This document shows, piece by piece, positions 16,943-26,191 of a DNA stretch of 64,000 nt. Source of the stretch: Streptomyces sp. HM190 (GTDB taxonomy: Bacteria > Actinomycetota > Actinomycetes > Streptomycetales > Streptomycetaceae); the NCBI RefSeq assembly GCF_009857135.1, contig NZ_CP047318.1:6944001-7008000 (forward strand), written 5' to 3'. Position numbers and translations under genes: made by a program. The notes beneath the pieces were generated by a model. It had not been told where the DNA came from, did no database searches, and saw only the letters and a list, made by a program, of their open reading frames with translations. The stretch's first letter is position 1; each line of letters begins with the position of its first letter.

Positions 16943-17341
16943 CGAGGGCGGCCGTGAGGCCGTGCGACGGCGAGGGGGCCACACCGTCGGCGTGGCCCCG
17001 CTCCCTCGCTGACCGGCCGTTCCGCGACCTGGTGTGAAGAGCAGTCAATTTCGGCCTGTGGAGGCGCGGTCGTCGTCCTCCGGCGCGTCCGCTGCACCCG
17101 CGCCGTGCGTCCCGAGCGTGACGGACCCCGGCCCGCCCCCTGCCGACGGCAGCGCTTGACGGGGTCCGCGAGCCCTCGTCGGGAGCGCGCGGAAGGATCA
17201 GGCACCCCTTCGTTCCGCGCTGCCGACGGATCCCCCCTACGGCTTCTTGAGCAGCACTTGGCTGGCGATCGCCTTGCTGTTCGGTTACCGGGCCGTCACC
17301 ATGAGGTGTGCCGTCCGGAGCCGTACGCCGAGGAGACGCCT
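16943..17341. other. Gene-free gap before the FxS locus
   Basis: No credible gene is seen. The stretch separates the importer operon from the RiPP precursor and should contain the fxsA promoter. A GGCGATCGCC palindrome and TTG-rich sequence occur near 17260-17290, but no convincing -35/-10 pair was found. An in-frame extension of the precursor to a GTG at 17105 exists but has no ribosome site and does not look like a leader peptide. Confidence 0.5.
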
Positions 17342-17497
17342 ATGGACAGCTACGAGCAGCCTTTCGCCACGAGCGTCGTCAGGGACTTGCACGACACCTC
17401 GCTGGCTGAGGTACCGGAGTCCGCCCAAGACTCGGCTCTGGCAAGGATGCTCGGGGGAGGCGGAGAACCGGTGGCCGCCTTCCAGTCGTCGCTCTGA
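17342..17497 (+). CDS. fxsA: FxSxx-COOH RiPP precursor peptide (FxsA-like)
   Basis: A 51-aa peptide ending in Phe47-Gln-Ser49-Ser-Leu, the exact F-x-S-x-x-COOH signature of this RiPP class. The leader contains SALARMLGGGGEPVAA before the core. The ATG at 17342 has GAGGAG 7-8 nt upstream. By family knowledge the neighbouring radical SAM enzyme joins the Phe ring to the beta-carbon of the Ser two residues later, forming a three-residue cyclophane. Only one F-x-S motif is present, so a single macrocycle is expected. The maturase gene starts 34 bp downstream. The peptide's biological role is unknown. Confidence 0.88.
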   Translation: MDSYEQPFATSVVRDLHDTSLAEVPESAQDSALARMLGGGGEPVAAFQSSL

Positions 17498-17531
17498 CCG
17501 GGTCGGCCGGAATCCCCACGGGACCGTACCG

Positions 17532-19883
17532 GTGATCGCGGCGACGCGGCCCTTCCGTCAGTTCGTGATCAAGGTGCACAGCCGTTGCGACCTGGCGTGC
17601 GACCACTGCTACGTCTACCAGCACGCCGACCAGAGCTGGCTGAGGCGTCCGGTCACCATGTCGGACGAGACGTTCCGGCGCACGGCCGACCGGATCGCGG
17701 AGCACGCCTCCGCCCACCACCTCACCCGCGTACACGTCGTCCTGCACGGGGGCGAGCCCCTGCTCGCCGGACGGGAACGGCTGCGGCGCTTCGCCCGCAC
17801 GCTGCGCTCCGCACTGCACGGCGTGGCCGAACTGGACCTGCGGATGCAGACCAACGGCCTGCGCCTGGACGACGAGTTCTGCGCGATGCTGGTGGAGCAG
17901 TCCATCGTCGCCAGCGTCTCCCTCGACGGCGACCAGAGGTCCAACGACCGCCACCGCGTCCGGCGCGACGGCTCCGGCTCCCACCGGGACGCGGTGCGCG
18001 CGGTCCGCCTCCTGAGGGCCCCGGCCCACCGCGGTGCCTTCGGCGGTCTGCTCTGCACCATCGACGTCGAGAACGACCCGGTGGACGTCTACCGCGCGCT
18101 GGCCGAGCTGAGCCCACCCGCCGTGGACTTCCTGCTGCCGCACGCCACCTGGGAGCACCCGCCCCCTCGCCCCGGCGGCGACACCGACTACGCGGACTGG
18201 CTGATCGCGGTGCACAAGCAGTGGACCGCCGACGGCATGCCGATGCGCATCCGGATGTTCGAGTCGATCAGCCGGTTGACGCGCGGCCGTGGCAGCCTCA
18301 CCGAGGCACTCGGCCTGGGCAGCTCCGACCTGCTGGTGGTCGAGACGGACGGCGCCATCGAGCAGGCCGACTGGCTCAAGACGGCCTATCCGGGCGCCCC
18401 CGGGACGGGTATGCACATCGACACCCATCGCCTGGAGGAGGCCGCCGCCCACCGGGGCATCCAGGCCCGGCGGGCCGGCCTGGACGGGCTGAGCGCCCAG
18501 TGCCGTGCCTGCCCGGTCGTCTCCGTCTGCGGCGGCGGCCTCTACGGACACCGCCACCGGGCGGCCAACGGCTTCGACAACCCCTCGGTGTACTGCGCCG
18601 ACCTGCTGAAGATCATCGAGTACGTCCAGGCCGCCGAGCGCGACGAGACCGACGTCCGCCACGGCTGGCACGGCCTGACATGGACCCACTTCGACGAACT
18701 CGCCGCGGGACACGGCGGCGCCGCCGCCGTACGGTCCCTCGCGGCGGCGCAGAACAGCCAGCGCCGGGCGTTGCTGGCCGCCGCCCGCCGCGCGGACGTC
18801 GGCACGGGATCCGAGGCCGGCTGGGAGGCGGTCCTCGCCCTGCCCACCGCCGCGCTGGACGTCCTGCTGTCCGAGCCGTATCTGCGCGTGTGGGCCCTCG
18901 CCTGTGGACAGTCGCTCCGCGGAGCCGACGGGCACCCGGCCGAGGCCGCCCTGTCCGCGGTCGCCCGTACCGGGGGCCGGCTGACCCTGCCGGTGCCGCT
19001 GCGGCACGGTCCCGAGGGCCCGGAGGTCCATCTGCCCGGCCTGGGACGGCTGTTGGTCGGTGCCGACAGCCCCGACCACCGGGCCGGGACGGTCACGGTG
19101 ACGGCCTCCGACGCGACGGTCGTCGTGGGAGGCCGGGCCCTGGGGCACGAACGGCCACCCCCGGGCACGGTCTGGCAGCCGGTGCGCCAACTGCGCGCGG
19201 ACGGCCTGGAGGTGGCCCTGGACGACGTGGACCCCTCGCGCGACTGTTACCGGTACCGGCCCCTGCCCAGACTGCCCGAGGCTGAGGTCCGACGCTGGGA
19301 GGAGATGTTCGCGGAGGCCTGGCAGCTGATCCGCGGCGCGTACCCGCACTACGCCCGGGGCATCGCCGCCGGGCTCGTCACGATCACCCCGCTCGCCCCC
19401 GATCCGTCCGGCGACGACGTGAGCGCCACCTCCCGGCACGCCTTCGGGGCGGTGGGCATCGCCCTGCCCCGCACTGCCGAGGACCTGGCGATGCTGATCA
19501 TCCACGAGTACCAGCACGTCAAACTCGGCGCGATGCTGGACATGTTCGACCTCCTCGACGGTCTCGACGACCGCCGCTACCGCGTGTTGTGGCGCCCCGA
19601 CCTCCGTCCCCTCGACGCCCTCGTCCAGGGGGCGTACGCCCATCTCGCGGTCGCCGACATCTGGCGGATCAGGTGCCGCCGCGGCGCCGAGGACGTCGGT
19701 GCCGCCCTGCACGAGCGGTCCCGTCCGGAGGCCGACAAGTGGCGCACGGCTGTCCTTGACGCCCTCGACGCCGTGGCCGAAACGGGCTCCCTGACCGCCC
19801 TGGGCCGCCGCTTCGTCAGAGGGCTGCGGAGCGAGGCGGAAGCACTGGGCGGTGTGGCCGAGACCGGGCCGGTCGCGGTGTAA
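17532..19883 (+). CDS. fxsB: FxsB-type radical SAM/SPASM maturase fused to an HExxH domain
   Basis: A 783-aa two-part enzyme. The N-terminal radical SAM domain has the Cys triad in SRCDLACDHCYVYQH (C19, C23, C26), followed by LHGGEPLLAG and SVSLDGDQ. A SPASM domain follows with CRACPVVSVCGGG and YCADLLKIIEY, binding auxiliary Fe-S clusters. The C-terminal third is a separate domain with a zinc-type HExxH motif (HEYQH, residues 658-662), the kind found fused to or beside FxsB enzymes. The predicted role is cyclophane formation on FxsA; the second domain may add a further modification. The start is the GTG at 17532, just before the usual PFRQFVIKVHSRC opening; its ribosome site is weak. Confidence 0.9.
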   Translation: MIAATRPFRQFVIKVHSRCDLACDHCYVYQHADQSWLRRPVTMSDETFRRTADRIAEHASAHHLTRVHVVLHGGEPLLAGRERLRRFARTLRSALHGVAELDLRMQTNGLRLDDEFCAMLVEQSIVASVSLDGDQRSNDRHRVRRDGSGSHRDAVRAVRLLRAPAHRGAFGGLLCTIDVENDPVDVYRALAELSPPAVDFLLPHATWEHPPPRPGGDTDYADWLIAVHKQWTADGMPMRIRMFESISRLTRGRGSLTEALGLGSSDLLVVETDGAIEQADWLKTAYPGAPGTGMHIDTHRLEEAAAHRGIQARRAGLDGLSAQCRACPVVSVCGGGLYGHRHRAANGFDNPSVYCADLLKIIEYVQAAERDETDVRHGWHGLTWTHFDELAAGHGGAAAVRSLAAAQNSQRRALLAAARRADVGTGSEAGWEAVLALPTAALDVLLSEPYLRVWALACGQSLRGADGHPAEAALSAVARTGGRLTLPVPLRHGPEGPEVHLPGLGRLLVGADSPDHRAGTVTVTASDATVVVGGRALGHERPPPGTVWQPVRQLRADGLEVALDDVDPSRDCYRYRPLPRLPEAEVRRWEEMFAEAWQLIRGAYPHYARGIAAGLVTITPLAPDPSGDDVSATSRHAFGAVGIALPRTAEDLAMLIIHEYQHVKLGAMLDMFDLLDGLDDRRYRVLWRPDLRPLDALVQGAYAHLAVADIWRIRCRRGAEDVGAALHERSRPEADKWRTAVLDALDAVAETGSLTALGRRFVRGLRSEAEALGGVAETGPVAV

Positions 19884-20058
19884 TGGTCGGCCAACTTCCT
19901 TTCCCGGCACCGGTGTCCGGTACAACTTGCTCCGGCCCCACCCCTGGCACCGGCAGTGGTTCTCGCGTTCCAATGGGTCCGGAGGAATTCCGGACCGGGA
20001 GACTCGGGGTCCTGGGAGACCCGAGGTTGGGCGCGACGGGGGAGGGAAAGGCGAGTCC

Positions 20059-20715
20059 ATGGTTCAGGCGGCTTCTCAGACGACGCAGTCGTCGGATTCC
20101 TCCGATCCGTATGTGTTCTTCATGAGTTACGCGCGGACGCCCTACAAGGGTGCCCGAGCGAAGAAGGACTCGTCGGATCTGGCACTGGAGGAGTTCTACA
20201 CGCTGTTATGCAGCAACATCATGCAGTTGACCGATCACGACGGAGAGGAATCACCGGGGTTCCTGGACCAGAGAATGGACACCGGTGTCGACTGGGAGAA
20301 CCGGATCAAGCACGCTCTGGCCACCTGCCGGGTCTTCGTGCCGATCTACAACACCCGGTACTTCACCCGGGAATGGTGCGGCAAGGAATGGGACGCCTTC
20401 GCGCGGCGGCAGGAGGAGCAGCTGCGGACCCGGCCGTACACGGGCAACGCGATCGTCCCGGTCCTGTGGGTGGGGGAGCAGCACCTGACCATGCCGCCCG
20501 TGGCGGCGAAGGTGCAGTACGCCATCCCGCATCTGGGTAAGCCCTATCTGCAGGCCGGGCTCTACGGCTTCAAACAGGCAGGTCGCCGCGGCATGTACCG
20601 CAGTTCGGTGTGGTCGCTCGCCGAGATGATCGTGAAAGTGGCTCAGCAGACCAGCCTCGCACCGTGTGACGTGGAGCTGTTCAAGGACCTCCGGAACGTC
20701 TTCGAGGGGGAATAG
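20059..20715 (+). CDS. fxsC: FxsC-type TIR domain protein 1 (contains a TTA codon)
   Basis: A 218-aa protein, essentially one TIR-like domain: it opens with YVFFMSYARTPYKGA and contains the conserved WCGKEW box, with Glu110 at the position of the catalytic Glu of NAD-consuming TIR domains. The ATG at 20059 has a strong GGAGGGAAAGG ribosome site. Codon 50 (20206-20208) is TTA, so translation should depend on the bldA tRNA. It is 176 bp after fxsB and 4 bp before the second TIR gene. Family members are annotated as FxSxx-COOH system TIR-like proteins; their role is unknown. Confidence 0.85.
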   Translation: MVQAASQTTQSSDSSDPYVFFMSYARTPYKGARAKKDSSDLALEEFYTLLCSNIMQLTDHDGEESPGFLDQRMDTGVDWENRIKHALATCRVFVPIYNTRYFTREWCGKEWDAFARRQEEQLRTRPYTGNAIVPVLWVGEQHLTMPPVAAKVQYAIPHLGKPYLQAGLYGFKQAGRRGMYRSSVWSLAEMIVKVAQQTSLAPCDVELFKDLRNVFEGE

Positions 20716-20719
20716 CAGG

Positions 20720-22045
20720 ATGCCGATGTTCTTCATGAGCTATGCGCGGGTTCCTGCTCCCCGGCACCGGGACGCGTCGCAGGACCCCAATCGCCTGGTC
20801 TTCCAGTTCTTCGACGAACTGTGCGCGGACGTGGCCCGTCACGCCGACGTGCCCCTCGACGAGGCCGGATTCGTCGAGCGGCCGGGAACGTCCAGCGAGC
20901 ATGCGATCAACGCGCTCTTCGACTGCCGGGTCTTCGTTCCGCTGTATTCCAAAAGGTACTTCAGCAACCCTCAGTGCGGACGGCAGTGGACGGCCGTCAC
21001 CGACGGCGCCACGCAGGGCGTACGGCCGAACATCCTGCCGGTGCTGTGGACGCCGTACTCGCCGACCGCGCTGCCCCAACGGGTCAAGGACCAGTATCCC
21101 GATGAGCCCGAGGGCATCGGAGAGGCGGCGGAGGACTACGCCCGGCAGGGGCTGCACCGGCTGCTCGACCAGCGACTCGACCTGGCGGAGAGGTCGGACC
21201 CCGAGGACGAGCAGGCGGCGACCCGGGTCGCCCAGGTGACCGACTGGCTCGCCCGGCGCATCGTCGATCTGGCCGCGAGGGTGCCCCGGCCGTCGGACGT
21301 GTCCGGCGGCCGGAACCCGGTGCGGCCCATGACGCTGGCCGGGCTGGACGACGCCTTCGCGGACCCGCCCTTCGCCTCGCCGCTGTACGTCACCGTGCTC
21401 GCCCCGACCGAGACGCAGTTACCCGTCGGCAGGGACGACGTCCTGTACGGCCCCACAGTCGCCGACTGGCGGCCCTACGGCCCGGCCGTGGGCCCGCTGG
21501 TCGACCAGATGAAGGCCACGGCCCGGAACCTCGGCTTCGAGCCCACTGTGGTCCCCTTCCACAAGATCCAGGCGGAGCTGCACAGCACGCAACTGCCGAC
21601 CGCCCCGTGGATCGTCGTGGTCGACCCGTGGGCGCTGGAGAACACCCAAATGGCATACCAAGCACGGGAGTTCGACCGGGTGCGGCGGCCATGGACCGCG
21701 GTGCTGAGTACGCTGTCCGGCGACGACGCGCAGACGAAGGAACAGTCCGATCGGCTGCGCGGCCTGTTGGCGGCGCACTTTCCGCGCTTCCTCAGCGAGG
21801 GGCGAGCCGGCGAGCAGGAAGCGGTGCGAGGACTGGCGGGAGCCGACGTCTTCACGCGCTGGTTCAGCGAGTTGGCCGTGGCCACCAAGATCCGCTACTT
21901 GCGGTACATTCATTCGCAATTGTCCCGGAGTGGCGGGGTCGTCCGGGGTGATCCGGAATCCGGGCCGGACCTGCCCCGACGGCCCGACGGCGGCCGGGAC
22001 GACGGGTCATCGAGCGACGGACGTCGCGTGGAGGGCAGGCCATGA
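20720..22045 (+). CDS. fxsC: FxsC-type TIR domain protein 2 with C-terminal domain (contains a TTA codon)
   Basis: A 441-aa protein: an N-terminal TIR-like domain (MFFMSYARVPAPRHRD) joined to the FxsC-type C-terminal domain (about residues 220-400, including PLYVTVLAPTETQLP and IVVVDPWALEN). The WCxxE box of its sister is replaced by QCGRQW, with Gln89 at the Glu position, so NAD hydrolysis is unlikely. Codon 234 (21419-21421) is TTA. It starts 4 bp after the first TIR gene and overlaps the next gene by ATGA. The C-terminal tail is disordered and rich in Gly, Arg, Asp and Ser. Confidence 0.85.
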   Translation: MPMFFMSYARVPAPRHRDASQDPNRLVFQFFDELCADVARHADVPLDEAGFVERPGTSSEHAINALFDCRVFVPLYSKRYFSNPQCGRQWTAVTDGATQGVRPNILPVLWTPYSPTALPQRVKDQYPDEPEGIGEAAEDYARQGLHRLLDQRLDLAERSDPEDEQAATRVAQVTDWLARRIVDLAARVPRPSDVSGGRNPVRPMTLAGLDDAFADPPFASPLYVTVLAPTETQLPVGRDDVLYGPTVADWRPYGPAVGPLVDQMKATARNLGFEPTVVPFHKIQAELHSTQLPTAPWIVVVDPWALENTQMAYQAREFDRVRRPWTAVLSTLSGDDAQTKEQSDRLRGLLAAHFPRFLSEGRAGEQEAVRGLAGADVFTRWFSELAVATKIRYLRYIHSQLSRSGGVVRGDPESGPDLPRRPDGGRDDGSSSDGRRVEGRP

Positions 22046-25000
22046 GCGGCGAGGACGCGCGCAGGATCATCACGTTCTACTCGTACAAGGGCGGTACGGG
22101 AAGGACGATGGCGCTCGCCAACACGGCGTGGATCCTCGCCTCCGCCGGCAACCGGGTGCTGGTGGTCGACTGGGACCTCGACGCTCCGGGGCTGGACCGC
22201 TTCCTGCATCCCTTCCTGAGCGAGAGGCAGCTTAGGGAGACGCCCGGAGTGCTGGAACTGGTCAGCCGGTCGACGCACTTCATGGTCTCGGCGCAGAGCG
22301 GCGCCGGTGAGTCCGCGCACCAGGGCGACCCGGGGCCGGCGTACCCCGCCGTGGTCGACCTGGGGGCCTCCGACGGCATCACGCTCAACAGCTGCATCGT
22401 CCAGGTCGACTGGGACTTCCCCGAGGGCGGACACCTCTACTATCTGCCGGCCGGCACGAAGAACCAGGGCTATCTCGCGGCGTTCTCGCAGTTCGACTGG
22501 AAGCACTTCATGGAGGGCCCGCTCGCCACGAGGTTCCTCGACGGGCTGAAGCGCGAGTTCATGGAGAACTTCGACTACGTCCTCATCGACAGCCGTACCG
22601 GCCTCAACGACATCTCGGACATCTGCACGGTCAACCTCCCGCACACCGTGGTCACCTGCTTCACCCCGAGCAGTCAGAGCATCGAGGGCGCGGCCGGTGT
22701 CGCCGAACGCATCGACGGCATGCTGTACGGCAACCGGGACATCCGGATCCTGCCGGTCCCCATGCGGGTGGAGAACGCGGAGGCGGACCGGCTGGACGCG
22801 GCCCGGGGCCAGATCCAGTACCGCTTCGACCGGATCGTGCGCAAGCACATCCCCGAACGGGACCCGGAGGACTACTGGGGCAGCGTGGAGATCCCCTACC
22901 GCCCCATCTACTCCTACGAGGAGACGCTCGCTCCGTTCCGTGAGCAGCCGGGCGACCCCAAGAGCCTGCTCTCCGCCTACGAGAGGCTCACGGCGGTCAT
23001 CACCGACGGCCAGGTCGACTCCATGCCCCGCATCGAGGAGTCGGTGCGCCGCAAGACCCTCGACCGGTACACCCGGCACCGCCCGCCGCGCATCTCCGAC
23101 GTGTACCTGAGCTTCGTGCCCCAGGACCGGAGCTGGGCCAACTGGGCGGGCGCGGTCCTCGAACAGGCCGGATTCAAGGTCCACATGGCGCAGGAGAACC
23201 CGACCGACGGCGGCCAGGCGCGGGAGGAGATCGAGCGCGGTGTGGAGGCGGCCTCCTACACGCTCATCATCTTCTCCGAGGACTACATGAGGTCGTCCCG
23301 GTACCGCGCCACCTGGGAGGCGGTCTACGCGGAGAGCGACCGACGCACCCACCAGCTGGTCTCCATGCAGGTCGACCGGCAGGTGTCGCTGGAGCCCCCC
23401 TTCCGGGAGCAGCTCGCCGACATGACGCGCTGCAGCAACGGCGAGACCGGCCGCGCGGCCCTGCTGACCTGGTTCGGCAGGGGCGGGGAGTCGCTCGCCC
23501 GCAACCACTTCGCGGGCGCCGAGCCGAAGCTGCCGCGTTTCCCGCGGACGGAGCCCCGCGTCTTCGGCGTGCCGCTGCGCACGGAGTCCTTCACCGGCCG
23601 TACGGAGCTGCTGGAGGGCATCCGGGAGAAGCTCTGGAAGGGCGATGCGCGGGCCCTGGTCCTGAAGGGGATGGGCGGGGTGGGCAAGACCCTGCTGGCC
23701 CAGGAGTTCGCCTACCGTTACAAGAGCGACTACGACGTCGTGTGGCACATCCAGGCCGAGCAGAAGATGCTGGCGGTGGAGCGGTACGCGGGTCTGGCCG
23801 AGCATCTCGGACTGCAGGAGCGCACCAACCCGACGGACACCGGTGAGGCCGTCGCCAAGTTCCTCAACAACGGCGACAGCCAGGACAGTTGGCTGCTGAT
23901 CCTGGACAACGTCCCGGAGCCCGACCATCTGCCCGAGTTCATGATGGACGGCCGGCGCGGCCACATCCTGGTCACGAGCCAGCGCGCCGAGGGCTGGGGG
24001 CGGTTCGTGGACACCATCGACGTGCCCGTCTTCGAGCGGCACGAGAGCATCGCCCACGTGCACAGCCGGCTGCCCGACTGCAGTTGGGCGGAGGCCGACC
24101 AGATCGCGGACGCCCTGGGCGACCTGCCGATCGCCATCGAACGGGCGACCGCGTTCATCGAGCAGACCAGGGCCGACGTACGCGACTACATCAAGCAGAT
24201 CCAGCCCCAGGCCGCCGGCGACCCCGATGACAAGACGGTCGGGGAGGTCGTCAAGAACACCTGGGAGTTCGCGCTCGGGCAGCTGAGGGAGAAGTTCCCC
24301 CCAGCGGTGAAGCTCCTGCAGATCTGCTCGTACTACAGCGCCGAGCCGATCTCCATGGACCTGCTGGAGGGGTTCGAGGTCTCCCGTGCCCTCGGCGGTG
24401 TCCGTACGGTCTCGCGCGCGTACAAGGAGCTGAGCCGGTTCTCGCTGGTCACCGTCGACCGCAAGGCGCGGAGCGTCACGGTGCACCGGATGATGCAGGC
24501 GGCCATGCGCAAGGAGATGACCGAGGAGGAGCGAGAGGCGGCGCAGGAGGTCGTCTACCGCTCACTGATCGCCGCCAGGCCCAGCGGTGACGATCCCGAG
24601 AACCCCAACACCTGGGAGAACTACCGGATCATCTGGCCGCATCTGGGCACCCCGTGGGCCGAGACCTCCCCGGACGAGGGCATCAAGGAACTGTTCGTGG
24701 ACCGGGTCCGCCAGCTGCGCCGCCGGGGCGAGCTGAGCCTGGCGATGGAGTACAGCCAGAGGCGGGTCGCCGCGTGGTCCAACGAGGGCGCGGTCGACGA
24801 ACGCTGGACGCTGCACATGCGCTTCCAGATCGCCAACATTCTCCGCGCGCAGGGCAGGTACGAGGAGTCGCTCGCGCTGGACCAGGAGGTTCTGGAGCGG
24901 CAGCTCGACGTGCTCGACGACGTGGACGACCAGCACATCCTGATGACGACCAGCAGCATCGCCGCCGACCTGCGGGGTCTCGGCCGGCTGTCGGAAGCGC

Positions 25001-26028
25001 TGCGCTACGACGAGGAGACCTACCAGCGCTATGAGTTGATCTACGGTGAGGACCACGCGCGGACCCTGAGCGCCGCCAACAACCTCGCTGTCGCCCTGCG
25101 GTTGTCCGGGGAGTACAAGAGGGCCCGCGCCCTGGACCGCAGGACGCTGGAACTGCGTGAGGCGATCCAGCTCCACGACCACCCCCTGACCATCGAGTCG
25201 GCGGTGAACCTGGGCCGGGACCTGCGTGACTGCGGCGACTACGAGGAGTCGGTCACGCTGCTGAGCCGCGCCTACGAGCGCTGTCTGCGCAACCCGCGTC
25301 TCACGCAGGGCTCGCCGACGGTGCTGAACACGGCCAAGGGCCTGGCCGGTTCACTGAGGCGTGCGGGAAAGGCCGCGGAGGCGGAGGAACTCGTCCGCCA
25401 CGTGCTGCGCAGCACACCCGAGGGGGAGAAGGGGTCCACCTCGGAGCGGTTGGTGCTGGAGATGGGTCTGGCCGGTGACCTGGCCGCGCAGGGCCGGGTC
25501 GACGAGGGGCTGGCGCTGATCCGCCGGGCTCTGCAGGACCTGAGGGACACCCTGGGGGAGATGCACTCCCACACCATCGCCTGCTCGGTCAACTACGCGG
25601 TCCTGCTGCTGGACGACAGCGCGTCCCCGCGTCCTGAGGCGGCGGCCGAGGCCAGGGACCTGCTGCGTCTGGCCCGGCAGAGGTTCGCCCAGCTCAACGG
25701 CGAGCACCACCCCTTCGTCCTGATCTGCCATGCCAATCTGGCGGTCGCGCAGGCGGCGTTGGGCAACTGGGAAGAGGCCCGCAAGGTCAGCGTCGAGGCG
25801 TACGACCTGCTCAAGGAGGTGCTGGACCCGACTCATCCGTCGACGTTGACGTGTGCGGGGAACCTCGCGGTGATCCTGAGCCATCTGGGCCGCGCCGACG
25901 AGGCCCGCAAGCAGCACAACGACACGTTGGCGGCACTCGTCAAGCGGATCGGCACCGAACACCCCCGGGTACTGACCCTCCAGTCCTGGAACCTCAGCTG
26001 CCTGGACATGGAGCCGCACCCGATCTAA
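22042..26028 (+). CDS. fxsT: FxS-system MinD-like/TIR/NB-ARC/TPR protein
   Basis: A 1328-aa multidomain protein. Residues 9-300 form a MinD/ParA-like ATPase (SYKGGTGRT, K16-T22, then VDWDLDAPGL). A TIR domain starts near residue 353 (DVYLSFVPQDRSW). An NB-ARC (STAND) NTPase has its P-loop GMGGVGKT near residue 545 and ILDNVPEPDHLP as its Walker B region. From about residue 880 to the end runs a long array of TPR repeats (recurring A-NNLAVALRLSGEY-type units). This matches the tetratricopeptide-repeat protein of FxSxx-COOH loci. The layout is that of a ligand-sensing signalling or immunity STAND protein; its link to the peptide is inferred from operon structure. Confidence 0.88.
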   Translation: MSGEDARRIITFYSYKGGTGRTMALANTAWILASAGNRVLVVDWDLDAPGLDRFLHPFLSERQLRETPGVLELVSRSTHFMVSAQSGAGESAHQGDPGPAYPAVVDLGASDGITLNSCIVQVDWDFPEGGHLYYLPAGTKNQGYLAAFSQFDWKHFMEGPLATRFLDGLKREFMENFDYVLIDSRTGLNDISDICTVNLPHTVVTCFTPSSQSIEGAAGVAERIDGMLYGNRDIRILPVPMRVENAEADRLDAARGQIQYRFDRIVRKHIPERDPEDYWGSVEIPYRPIYSYEETLAPFREQPGDPKSLLSAYERLTAVITDGQVDSMPRIEESVRRKTLDRYTRHRPPRISDVYLSFVPQDRSWANWAGAVLEQAGFKVHMAQENPTDGGQAREEIERGVEAASYTLIIFSEDYMRSSRYRATWEAVYAESDRRTHQLVSMQVDRQVSLEPPFREQLADMTRCSNGETGRAALLTWFGRGGESLARNHFAGAEPKLPRFPRTEPRVFGVPLRTESFTGRTELLEGIREKLWKGDARALVLKGMGGVGKTLLAQEFAYRYKSDYDVVWHIQAEQKMLAVERYAGLAEHLGLQERTNPTDTGEAVAKFLNNGDSQDSWLLILDNVPEPDHLPEFMMDGRRGHILVTSQRAEGWGRFVDTIDVPVFERHESIAHVHSRLPDCSWAEADQIADALGDLPIAIERATAFIEQTRADVRDYIKQIQPQAAGDPDDKTVGEVVKNTWEFALGQLREKFPPAVKLLQICSYYSAEPISMDLLEGFEVSRALGGVRTVSRAYKELSRFSLVTVDRKARSVTVHRMMQAAMRKEMTEEEREAAQEVVYRSLIAARPSGDDPENPNTWENYRIIWPHLGTPWAETSPDEGIKELFVDRVRQLRRRGELSLAMEYSQRRVAAWSNEGAVDERWTLHMRFQIANILRAQGRYEESLALDQEVLERQLDVLDDVDDQHILMTTSSIAADLRGLGRLSEALRYDEETYQRYELIYGEDHARTLSAANNLAVALRLSGEYKRARALDRRTLELREAIQLHDHPLTIESAVNLGRDLRDCGDYEESVTLLSRAYERCLRNPRLTQGSPTVLNTAKGLAGSLRRAGKAAEAEELVRHVLRSTPEGEKGSTSERLVLEMGLAGDLAAQGRVDEGLALIRRALQDLRDTLGEMHSHTIACSVNYAVLLLDDSASPRPEAAAEARDLLRLARQRFAQLNGEHHPFVLICHANLAVAQAALGNWEEARKVSVEAYDLLKEVLDPTHPSTLTCAGNLAVILSHLGRADEARKQHNDTLAALVKRIGTEHPRVLTLQSWNLSCLDMEPHPI

Positions 26029-26191
26029 GGGCTGCCCCGTAATCCGCGGTGGATCAGCGCACGGCGTCGGATGCGGTGCATCGCAAGGCGGCGGAGCGTC
26101 CGCATACTGGATGTATGAGGGCGTTCCGACAACGCGGCGAGGTGCCGTAGCCGGCGTCGTGCGCCCGCCGGGGATCACGGGACAGCACTGT

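Noticed and set aside
17105..17341. 79-aa N-terminal extension of the FxS precursor from a GTG
   Set aside because: No ribosome site, Arg/Pro-rich sequence without leader character, and the ATG at 17342 has a consensus site.
21910..24486. 858-aa open frame antisense to fxsT
   Set aside because: It mirrors a clear multidomain gene, has no ribosome site or family motif, and is a GC-bias shadow.
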